DNA of 14,522 nucleotides. Source: Syntrophomonadaceae bacterium (lineage in GTDB: Bacteria; Bacillota; Dethiobacteria; DTU022). Below the pieces are notes generated by a model that saw only the letters and a program-made list of their open reading frames with translations, had not been told where the DNA came from and ran no database searches. The DNA lies in the NCBI GenBank assembly GCA_007119335.1, contig SKPU01000237.1, forward strand, positions 1 to 14,522. Direction: 5' to 3'. The position numbers were made by a program, and so were the translations under genes. Of the stretch, positions 8,676 to 14,522 are shown piece by piece; positions within the stretch are counted from its first letter, which is position 1, and every line of letters starts with the position of its first letter.

Positions 8676-8681
8676 CACCTC
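8676..8681 (-). promoter_or_regulatory. Shine-Dalgarno of uvrA (GAGGTG), containing a rival GTG start
   Basis: GAGGTG with a 6-base spacer before TTG at 8667-8669. The last three bases of the motif are the in-frame GTG at 8676-8678 that a gene finder may choose as start; that GTG has no ribosome binding site in the preceding 20 bases. Either choice changes the protein by three residues. Confidence 0.55.
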
Positions 8682-8722
8682 GTTTAGAGTTGGGTAGCTT
8701 TTTTAATCAGCCAGTGATCGGA

Positions 8723-8786
8723 CCGAGGACGGTGTAAGAGAAACCGTCCCCTAACCTCCTAACCTCGGAAGAGAGTCTTTCTGTCC
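8723..8786. repeat. Inverted repeat in the uvrB-uvrA spacer, related to the uvrA-uvrC repeat
   Basis: On the plus strand GGACGGT (8727-8733) and ACCGTCC (8743-8749) form a 7-base-pair stem with a 9-base loop. An outer stem CCGAGG (8723-8728) with CCTCGG (8763-8768) overlaps it by two bases, so the two full stems compete or combine with a shortened inner stem. The right arm belongs to AGAGAAACCGTCCCC, nearly identical to the word at 5797-5811. A TTTCTGTCC at 8778-8786 is the reverse of the GGACAGA word at 5722. No U-run follows on the minus strand, so it is not a classic terminator of uvrB. Confidence 0.55.
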
Positions 8787-8788
8787 GG

Positions 8789-10771
8789 TTAACCTTGCTT
8801 TTCCAGCTCAAAGATCATATCGCGTAATTCAGCGGCTCTTTCAAAGGCCAGATCTTTTGAGGCCTGGTTCATTTCCTTGCGTAGTTCTTTAATCATTTTT
8901 TTGCGTTTCCCTGCATCAATTTTCTTCAGGTCTTCGACCTGGTAACCTTCAGTCTCTTCCGCAACTGCAGTAGCTTCAAGGACTGCCCGGATCGGTTTGA
9001 CAATACTCTGCGGAATTATATCATATTCCTGGTTATGGGCTAACTGCTTTTGGCGGCGGCGATCGGTTTCACCGATTGCTCTGCGCATGGAAGGCGTAAC
9101 CTGGTCCGCATACATGATCACTTTACCTTCAATATTCCGGGCAGTCCTGCCGATAGTCTGAATAAGTGAGCGATCAGATCTTAAGAACCCTTCTTTGTCG
9201 GCATCGAGGATAGCAACCAGGGTTACTTCCGGCAGGTCAAGCCCTTCCCGGAGAAGGTTAATCCCGACCAGCACATCAAACTCACCAAGGCGCAGGCCCC
9301 TGATGATGGCCATTCTTTCCAGAGCGTCGATCTCAGAATGCATGTACCGCACTTTTAGGCCCATATTCTGGTAATATTCGGTCAGATCTTCAGCCATCCG
9401 CTTGGTCATAGTCGTAACCAAAACCCTTTGGCCGGCTTCTGCCCTGGCCCGCATTTCTCCATAAAGGTCATCAACCTGACCTTCAGCGGGCCTTACTTCC
9501 ACCACCGGATCGGCCAGGCCAGTCGGGCGGATAATTTGCTCCACAACTGCATCACTGTGCTCTTGTTCCCATGGCCCGGGAGTGGCCGAAACAAGGATAG
9601 CCTGGTTAACCAGGGTTTCAAATTCTTCAAAGCGCAGCGGCCGGTTATCAAGAGCTGATGGCAGCCTGAATCCATGTTCAACCAGCGTGCTTCTCCGGGA
9701 CAGATCTCCACGGTACATCCCGTTGATCTGGGGAATGGTAATATGAGATTCGTCAATTACAACCAGCATTTCCGGCGAGAAGTAATCGAGCAGGGTGGCC
9801 GGACGGCTGCCGGCAGGACGTCCATCAAGATGGCGTGAGTAGTTTTCGATACCGCTTGTAAAGCCAATTTCCTGGAGCATTTCCAAATCAAACAGGGTGC
9901 GCTGCTCCAGGCGCTGGGCTTCCAGCAATTTATCTTCACTCCGGAAATAGGTCAGCTGCTCCTGCAGTTCGGCTTCGATATCTCTTATAGCCCGCTGCAG
10001 CTGATCAGGAGCTGTAACATAGTGGGTTGCCGGAAAAATTGCAACATGATTACGCTCACCGATCACTTTCCCGCTCACCAAGTCAATCTCCCGCAATCTT
10101 TCAATTTCATCGCCAAATAACTCCACCCGCAGGGCAGCTTCAGAAAAAGAGGCCGGAATTATTTCGACTACATCACCACGGACCCGAAATGTCCCCCGGT
10201 GGAAATCAATCTCATTGCGTTGATAGTGAATATCTACCAGGCGATTGACAATTTCATCCCGGCTGATCCGGATCCCCTGACGCAAAGAAAGGACCTGTTC
10301 CATATATTCATGCGGCGAACCAAGACCGTATATACAGGATACAGAAGCAACTATGATCACATCTTTGCGCTCCAAAAGGGCACTAGTCGCTGAGTGGCGC
10401 AGCTTGTCGATTTCATCATTAATTGATGAATCCTTCTCAATAAAAGTATCACTCTGAGGGATATAAGCTTCCGGTTGATAATAGTCATAGTAGCTTATGA
10501 AATATTCAACGGCATTATCCGGAAATAGCTCTTTAAATTCACTGCAAAGCTGTGCAGCCAATATTTTATTTGGCGCCATAACCAGGGTTGGACGCTGAAC
10601 CCTTTCGATTACATTAGCAATAGTAAAAGTTTTTCCCGAACCAGTTACTCCAAGGAGGGTCTGGTAAGGAGAACCCCGGCCTAATCCCTGCACCAGGGTT
10701 TCAATCGCTTCCGGCTGATCACCGGTTGGTTTATAGTCAGATCTAATTTTAAAGCCACTGCTGATGGCCAT
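8789..10771 (-). CDS. uvrB: UvrB, excinuclease ABC subunit B
   Basis: UvrB is the superfamily 2 helicase-like ATPase that verifies DNA damage, is loaded by UvrA and then recruits UvrC. The 660-residue length is typical. Seen: Walker A GVTGSGKT (41-48), the damage-probing beta-hairpin region [12 protein letters not shown] (94-105), VSCIYGLG (144-151), the DEAD-box-like VVIDESHI (337-344), SATPGPWE (395-402), helicase motifs V and VI ([13 protein letters not shown] at 504-516; QTIGRTARN at 538-546), and the C-terminal UVR motif ([20 protein letters not shown], 628-647) that pairs with the matching helix in UvrC. The ATG start has a near-perfect AGGAGGTG at 10777-10784 with 5-base spacing. An extended -10 promoter lies about 46 bases upstream. 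No GAAC-N4-GTTC LexA box of Bacillus type is visible nearby, so SOS control is not shown. Confidence 0.98.
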   Translation of the reverse strand: MAISSGFKIRSDYKPTGDQPEAIETLVQGLGRGSPYQTLLGVTGSGKTFTIANVIERVQRPTLVMAPNKILAAQLCSEFKELFPDNAVEYFISYYDYYQPEAYIPQSDTFIEKDSSINDEIDKLRHSATSALLERKDVIIVASVSCIYGLGSPHEYMEQVLSLRQGIRISRDEIVNRLVDIHYQRNEIDFHRGTFRVRGDVVEIIPASFSEAALRVELFGDEIERLREIDLVSGKVIGERNHVAIFPATHYVTAPDQLQRAIRDIEAELQEQLTYFRSEDKLLEAQRLEQRTLFDLEMLQEIGFTSGIENYSRHLDGRPAGSRPATLLDYFSPEMLVVIDESHITIPQINGMYRGDLSRRSTLVEHGFRLPSALDNRPLRFEEFETLVNQAILVSATPGPWEQEHSDAVVEQIIRPTGLADPVVEVRPAEGQVDDLYGEMRARAEAGQRVLVTTMTKRMAEDLTEYYQNMGLKVRYMHSEIDALERMAIIRGLRLGEFDVLVGINLLREGLDLPEVTLVAILDADKEGFLRSDRSLIQTIGRTARNIEGKVIMYADQVTPSMRRAIGETDRRRQKQLAHNQEYDIIPQSIVKPIRAVLEATAVAEETEGYQVEDLKKIDAGKRKKMIKELRKEMNQASKDLAFERAAELRDMIFELEKQG

Positions 10772-10817
10772 TACGACACCTCCTGCTCAGCGGCTTGTTT
10801 GTTAATAAGCAAAATTA

Positions 10818-10826
10818 ATTATACCA
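10818..10826 (-). promoter_or_regulatory. Putative extended -10 promoter of uvrB
   Basis: The minus strand reads TGGTATAAT, a full extended -10 element, just past the stop codon of the GDT1 gene and 46 bases before the uvrB ATG. No TTGACA-like -35 is found at 16-18 bases, as is common for extended -10 promoters. It would let uvrB and the genes downstream be expressed apart from the ctp module. Confidence 0.5.
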
Positions 10827-10829
10827 TAA

Positions 10830-11396
10830 TTATAGGATGGATCCTGCCTCAGTTGCAATAATAATCATTCCGATTACAACAAACAACCCGGCAGTCCCCC
10901 TTTTGAGGAAAAGGGGATTGACTCGAGAAATAAAACAGCTGCCAAGGTAAACAGCGAGCAGATGGTTAAAAAACATAGCTACCATTGCTCCGGTAAAAAC
11001 AGCCCAAGGATAACCAAGGCTTGCAACTAAAAACACCGCTGCCAGTTGAGTCTTATCGCCAAATTCAGCAATAAAGACCATACCGAGCGTTTGTAAAAAG
11101 CCGTCCTTAGCAGGAGCTTCTACTTCGGGAGGCTCTCTACGCAAATAAGTAAAAAGACCTATTCCAATAAAGAATAGTCCCGAGATAATTGTTAAAAGGC
11201 TTTGTGGAACAGCAGCGGATAATAATTCTCCAGCACCCACGGCAAGACCGATTACAGCAGCAAGGGCAACCATTGCACCTGTCAGCACCTGAAGGGGCGG
11301 ATAGCGACAGGCCATGGTCAGCGTAACCAGCTGGGTCTTATCACCAAATTCGGCTACAAAAATTGCAATGAAAGCAGCGGCTGCGGCTGCAAACAT
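10830..11396 (-). CDS. GDT1/TMEM165 (UPF0016) family divalent-cation transporter
   Basis: This small inner-membrane protein belongs to the GDT1/TMEM165 family. Characterised members move Mn2+ or Ca2+ in exchange for protons, and bacterial relatives export Mn2+ (MneA in Vibrio). The 188 residues are nearly all hydrophobic, with about six membrane segments, and contain the family signature twice: AEFGDKTQL at residues 15-23 and again at 110-118, in segments of opposite internal repeat halves. A basic/acidic loop (RREPPEVEAPAKDG, about 86-99) separates the halves. The acidic residues Glu16/Asp19 and Glu111/Asp114 are expected to coordinate the ion. The ATG has GGAGGTG 6 bases upstream. It lies 31 bases after the PDZ gene and 58 bases before uvrB, so it probably belongs to the upstream ctp operon. 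No yybP-ykoY manganese riboswitch can fit in the short upstream gap. The substrate is inferred from the family only. Confidence 0.9.
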   Translation of the reverse strand: MFAAAAAAFIAIFVAEFGDKTQLVTLTMACRYPPLQVLTGAMVALAAVIGLAVGAGELLSAAVPQSLLTIISGLFFIGIGLFTYLRREPPEVEAPAKDGFLQTLGMVFIAEFGDKTQLAAVFLVASLGYPWAVFTGAMVAMFFNHLLAVYLGSCFISRVNPLFLKRGTAGLFVVIGMIIIATEAGSIL

Positions 11397-11427
11397 TAGC
11401 TACACCTCCGGGCGGTAATCAAAAGCG

Positions 11428-12795
11428 CTATTTTTTGCCCCAGAATTTCAGCTTCTTTAATCTTGCCAGCGGGTCTGGTTTGCTGATTTCAAGATAGATT
11501 AATGAGTCGGGATCGGGAACAGGGATAAACCCTAAATCGGCAAAGCGATGCAGGGACAAACTGTTATACCTTGATATATTCAACCTGGATTTAAAAGATC
11601 TTTTTACATCTATTTCTTCCGGAGCTTGTTTTCTTAAAATTTTTGAAAATGATTCACCGTTCCTGGTGCCCTCCAGCAGGACCATGAAATAACTCTCTTC
11701 AATTTTTTTAAGAAAATCCATATTGTCCTCCGGTGAAGCACCGTTAACAGAAAGGATTATATCATCTTGCTGCAGCCCGGCCTGGTCGGCGGCTGTTCCG
11801 GGCAATACTGACATTATTACTATTTCTGATCCCTTCCGGCGATAGCGTGGCTGGTAGTTTTCTTCTTGTTTTTTACCATACATGATTATTAATTCATGAC
11901 CAACCGGGGCAAAAATCACTCCGGGCAATATTAGTAACGTGAAAAACTCTGCACCTACAGCAATAAACAATAGAACCACACTGTATAGAGCCAATGTTTT
12001 GGCTGAAAGAGCCGTTTTCTCGCGGGGGGTCGATGAAAGAGCCATGTCCCCGTATCCCAGCCCTGCTGCCACCGGGATGACCATATATTGTAATGTCTGA
12101 CCTTCGCCGGGTTGAATGACAGAGTCGAGAATCGGCCACCAATCCGGCATACTTACCCCGACGATTTCGGGTTGAGATACTACTGCAACCATCAGGGCAA
12201 CCAGTGGAATTGGCCAAAACCGCTGCAGCGAAAACGCACCGACTACCTCACCGTCATCCTTCTTGAGGTATATCGGGCTGCTGCCCCAGTGTCCGCTGGT
12301 GAAAATTAAGATTGCTTCGACCAAATGAAGTAATCCGATCAAGACCAGCAGTGCCGGAATGTGAATCATGAGCAAGGAGTCAATAACAAAGTTTTCCTCC
12401 AAAGCAGGCAGGAGAGGCACCAGGATGTGGCGGGCAAATAAAACCATAAAAGCAACAATCCCGCCGGCATATGAAAAACAAAGGTAACGGGGGTTAACCA
12501 ACAACAAAAGCAAAGCAACCGGCCAGATAAAATAAAGACCGATTTGTTCCAGAGATAATCCCAGGAAAACCAGGATCATACTTGCTACCAGTCCACCAAG
12601 AATACCCAAACCAAGGGAAAACAATATTTGCCTGCCCACCGGGTTGATCACCCGTCCATATAGCTTTTCTTCAGTTGCAGCCTGGCGCTTGTACTGTAAA
12701 TAAACCAAAAACATAACAATCAAGAAGATAGGCATGATCAAGGCAAGCATATAAGTCGTAAAAAATATCTGGACTATTTCAAAAAAAAGCTGCAT
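11428..12795 (-). CDS. Polytopic membrane protein with C-terminal PDZ domain, MinJ-like
   Basis: The 455-residue protein begins with a membrane domain of about seven to eight hydrophobic segments (roughly 8-33, 56-80, 84-100, 108-130, 139-165, 194-207, 236-250, 267-306). It ends in a PDZ domain at about 315-390, with VLPGTAADQAGLQQDDIILSVNG as a recognisable PDZ core (split here: VLPGTAADQAGL, then DDIILSVNG). A 60-residue basic C-terminal tail follows. In Bacillus, MinJ, which bridges DivIVA to the Min system at the division site, has this architecture and lies close to ctpB and uvrBA. Both shape and position suggest a MinJ-type role, but MinJ homologues diverge greatly, so this is inference. 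The start ATG is 3 bases after the ctp stop codon, with only a loose GGGGGA about 12 bases upstream, pointing to translational coupling with the protease. No protease catalytic motif is visible in the membrane part. Confidence 0.82.
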   Translation of the reverse strand: MQLFFEIVQIFFTTYMLALIMPIFLIVMFLVYLQYKRQAATEEKLYGRVINPVGRQILFSLGLGILGGLVASMILVFLGLSLEQIGLYFIWPVALLLLLVNPRYLCFSYAGGIVAFMVLFARHILVPLLPALEENFVIDSLLMIHIPALLVLIGLLHLVEAILIFTSGHWGSSPIYLKKDDGEVVGAFSLQRFWPIPLVALMVAVVSQPEIVGVSMPDWWPILDSVIQPGEGQTLQYMVIPVAAGLGYGDMALSSTPREKTALSAKTLALYSVVLLFIAVGAEFFTLLILPGVIFAPVGHELIIMYGKKQEENYQPRYRRKGSEIVIMSVLPGTAADQAGLQQDDIILSVNGASPEDNMDFLKKIEESYFMVLLEGTRNGESFSKILRKQAPEEIDVKRSFKSRLNISRYNSLSLHRFADLGFIPVPDPDSLIYLEISKPDPLARLKKLKFWGKK

Positions 12796-12798
12796 CAG

Positions 12799-14301
12799 TT
12801 ATTCGTTTCCCCCGCTATTATTCCAAAGATCTGCTTGCTCAAGAAGCTGAACCGCTTTATCGAGCTGCTTATCCTGTTCACGGGAAGCTATGTCAAGCGC
12901 TTCACGCAGCTCAACCCAGGTTCTATCATCGAACATTCCGCTGCTTTCAAGGCCTGCTTCAACCTGAAAGTTAGCGAGAGTATCAAAAGTTTGCTCATCA
13001 AAGTAACCGGTCACTTCAATTTCAAAACCGAGCAGCTCTAGCATTTCCTGCAGTATTTCTACCTCTTCCCCGTAATCCTCCAATTCCAGGCGATCGGGAT
13101 GAAAATAATGGTAATACCGCAGCACTTCAGGCATCTCTACCTCGTAATCAGGTTTTATCCCATGTTCATCAATATTGTGGCCGGAAGGGGTAAAGTAATT
13201 AGCTACGGTGAGCATTATTGCGTTGTCATTAGAAAGTTCCTCAAGCTGCTGCACTGAAGCTTTGCCAAAAGTCGTCTGGCCAACCAGGAGGGCTGCGTTT
13301 CTATCCTGTAAAGCACCGGCCAGGAGTTCAGATGCGCTGGCTGACTCTTCATTAACCAAAACCACTATTGGATAGGGCTTTTTCTCAGCCTCTGAATAAT
13401 AAACTGTTTTGACTTCGTCATCCTGCCCGATCAACCTGACTATTTCTCCTTCCGGAACAATCTGCTGGGCGATGCCTACTGCCTCATCAACCAAGCCTCC
13501 GGGATTATTTCGCAAATCTAAAATCAGCCCTTTATCCAGGCCGGCCTGCTCTATTTCCTGGAATTTTTCCCTAAACTCTTCACCGGTATTGCTATCAAAA
13601 TTCTCAATTTTGATATAACCCAGACCCTCATCTAACATTTCACCGGTTACTGTTGTAACCTGAATTTCTTCCCTGGAAACTGTCATTTCGATCGGTTCAT
13701 CTGCCCCGGGACGTTGAACTTTTATATCAATATAAGTATCAGGAGGTCCGCGCATTACTTCTGCAGCGTGGTTAATTCCTTCACCGGTCAGTTCAATGCC
13801 ATCAGCTTCCAGGATACGATCTCCAGGTGTAAACCCGGCCCGTTTAGCAGGTGAATCATCAAAAGTTTCGAAAACGACAATATGCTCATTTGACTCAATA
13901 ATGCGTACACCGATTCCTCCATAAGTGCCCCTGGTATCCATTAGAAACTCTTCAAGCTGTTCGGGATCATAAAAGCGGACCTGGGGATCATCAATGCTAT
14001 CAATCATGCCCTTAATTGCGCCTTCGATCAATTCAGATCTATCAACTTCATAGAAATAATGATTGGTAATAGATTCAAGCGCTTCCCAAAATATTTCTGT
14101 TTCAGAGTCCAGGTCACGATCACTGCCTTCTCGATCATTTTCTGGTTTATATTCTATAATCCTCTGCCCGTTTTCCTCTATAACACCGGGAGCTCCGCCT
14201 TGATCGCCAAAGAACAAATACGTGGCTAAATTCGTTCCCAGGAGAACCATAACAAACACAGCCACCCATTTAAAAATACTATTTTTAGCTGATGGTTCCA
14301 T
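12799..14301 (-). CDS. S41 carboxy-terminal processing protease (CtpA/CtpB type)
   Basis: This is a membrane-anchored serine protease of the Tsp/CtpB family acting outside the cytoplasm, where relatives cleave membrane or sporulation-signalling proteins. Counting from the ATG at 14299-14301 (500 residues): one N-terminal signal anchor (about 8-31), an acidic linker, a PDZ domain (about 125-210, with GGIGVRI and SPAKRAGFTPGDRI), and the S41 core with Ser322 in ESASASE and the Lys347/Gln351 pair in FGKASVQ. The 25-residue Ser-to-Lys spacing matches E. coli Prc. The C-terminus is a peptidoglycan-binding-like domain (about 411-465) as in many Firmicutes homologues. An in-frame GTG lies three codons upstream (14308-14310), but AGGGGTG sits 6 bases before the ATG and includes that GTG. 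The protein is unusually acidic, about 106 Asp+Glu against 38 Lys+Arg. It heads the operon with the MinJ-like and GDT1 genes. Confidence 0.95.
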   Translation of the reverse strand: MEPSAKNSIFKWVAVFVMVLLGTNLATYLFFGDQGGAPGVIEENGQRIIEYKPENDREGSDRDLDSETEIFWEALESITNHYFYEVDRSELIEGAIKGMIDSIDDPQVRFYDPEQLEEFLMDTRGTYGGIGVRIIESNEHIVVFETFDDSPAKRAGFTPGDRILEADGIELTGEGINHAAEVMRGPPDTYIDIKVQRPGADEPIEMTVSREEIQVTTVTGEMLDEGLGYIKIENFDSNTGEEFREKFQEIEQAGLDKGLILDLRNNPGGLVDEAVGIAQQIVPEGEIVRLIGQDDEVKTVYYSEAEKKPYPIVVLVNEESASASELLAGALQDRNAALLVGQTTFGKASVQQLEELSNDNAIMLTVANYFTPSGHNIDEHGIKPDYEVEMPEVLRYYHYFHPDRLELEDYGEEVEILQEMLELLGFEIEVTGYFDEQTFDTLANFQVEAGLESSGMFDDRTWVELREALDIASREQDKQLDKAVQLLEQADLWNNSGGNE

Positions 14302-14307
14302 AACTTT

Positions 14308-14314
14308 CACCCCT
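14308..14314 (-). promoter_or_regulatory. Shine-Dalgarno deciding the ctp protease start
   Basis: AGGGGTG lies 6 bases before the ATG at 14299-14301. The in-frame GTG at 14308-14310 is part of this motif and has only a poor site upstream, so the ATG is the better start. Confidence 0.6.
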
Positions 14315-14341
14315 GTCTAGCACCCATTAATCGTTTTAATC

Positions 14342-14375
14342 ACCCTTTAGCAGGGTATCTGAAATACATGATACC
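14342..14375. other. Two small adjacent hairpins in the ctp leader
   Basis: ACCCT (14342-14346) can pair with AGGGT (14352-14356) around a 5-base loop, and GGTATC (14354-14359) can pair with GATACC (14370-14375) around a 10-base loop. The two stems overlap by three bases, so only one can form fully. They lie 40-70 bases before the protease start. This could be an operator or leader structure, but such short repeats also arise by chance. No clear -35/-10 pair is seen in the 100 bases around it. Confidence 0.25.
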
Positions 14376-14403
14376 ATAAAACCGGTCCGCTGTATTCCCC
14401 GCC

Positions 14404-14447
14404 AAAAAAATATAACCACCCCACGGCGCATTAAATCAGGGTGGTCA
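14404..14447 (-). terminator. Rho-independent terminator of a gene entering from the right edge
   Basis: On the minus strand TGACCACCC pairs with GGGTGGTTA (9 base pairs including one G-T wobble) around a 17-base loop, followed at once by a run TATATTTTTTT. The U-tract lies on the low-coordinate side, so it ends transcription coming from beyond 14447 and separates that gene from the ctp operon. Confidence 0.75.
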
Positions 14448-14522
14448 AAAGCTTAGTAACTTTTTAATTATCCTGGTTAATTTACTCGGAAAAGTCTATT
14501 CTTTTAAAAATAGTCCATCGGG
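14448..14522 (-). other. Probable 3' end of an unseen upstream gene
   Basis: The last 75 bases lie just before the terminator, so a coding region should end here on the minus strand. Two frames could supply its end: one reads PDGLFLKE then stop (near 14496), the other RWTIFKRIDFSE then stop (near 14482). Too little is present to choose or to identify a family. In related genomes ftsX or an M23 peptidase often precedes ctp, but the sequence itself does not show this. Confidence 0.3.

Noticed and set aside
8697..8749. Terminator between uvrB and uvrA using the T-run at 8699-8704
   Set aside because: The T-run is on the plus strand, so it reads as A residues in the uvr transcript and cannot serve as a minus-strand U-tract; no plus-strand gene ends here.
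11397..11427. Possible manganese riboswitch (yybP-ykoY) before the GDT1 gene
   Set aside because: Only 31 bases separate the two genes, far too short for that riboswitch, and no trace of its conserved core was seen.

Overview
The window is a stretch of chromosome from a Bacillota (Firmicutes) bacterium, most likely a clostridial-type lineage. The evidence is a sporulation-type WhiA, a RapZ/YvcJ, a MinJ-like PDZ protein beside a CtpB-like S41 protease, strong AGGAGG-type ribosome binding sites, and medium GC content. The genus cannot be fixed by eye. All ten recognisable protein genes lie on the minus strand and are packed tightly, so transcription runs from high to low coordinates. I see no mobile-element genes, tRNAs, rRNAs or CRISPR arrays.

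In transcription order: a rho-independent terminator (14404-14447) closes an unseen gene entering from the right edge. Next comes a cell-envelope/division module: a secreted S41 carboxy-terminal protease (ctpA/ctpB type), a polytopic PDZ protein resembling MinJ (3-base gap), and a GDT1/UPF0016 divalent-cation transporter (31-base gap). A putative extended -10 promoter then precedes the complete nucleotide excision repair set, ordered uvrB, uvrA, uvrC. The two spacers inside this set (about 119 and 133 bases) share a short GGACGGT/ACCGTCC-type repeat that can fold into hairpins. Downstream of uvrC are a Cof-type HAD phosphatase with its own likely promoter, rapZ, whiA, and the first 273 codons of rpoN (sigma-54), which is cut by the left edge.

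Functionally the window joins three themes: envelope proteolysis and division-site organisation (ctp and the MinJ-like protein), UvrABC DNA repair, and a regulatory/metabolic block (HAD, rapZ, whiA, rpoN). The second gene of the usual Bacillota rapZ-yvcK-whiA trio, yvcK, is missing here: rapZ and whiA are only 24 bases apart. The protease is very acidic (about 106 Asp+Glu against 38 Lys+Arg by hand count), which hints at a saline or alkaline habitat but does not prove it.

This is mainly a conserved housekeeping region. I found no strong evidence of a previously undescribed system. The most useful leads are the shared repeats in the uvr spacers, the missing yvcK, the acidic exported protease, and several start codons decided by ribosome-binding-site position.
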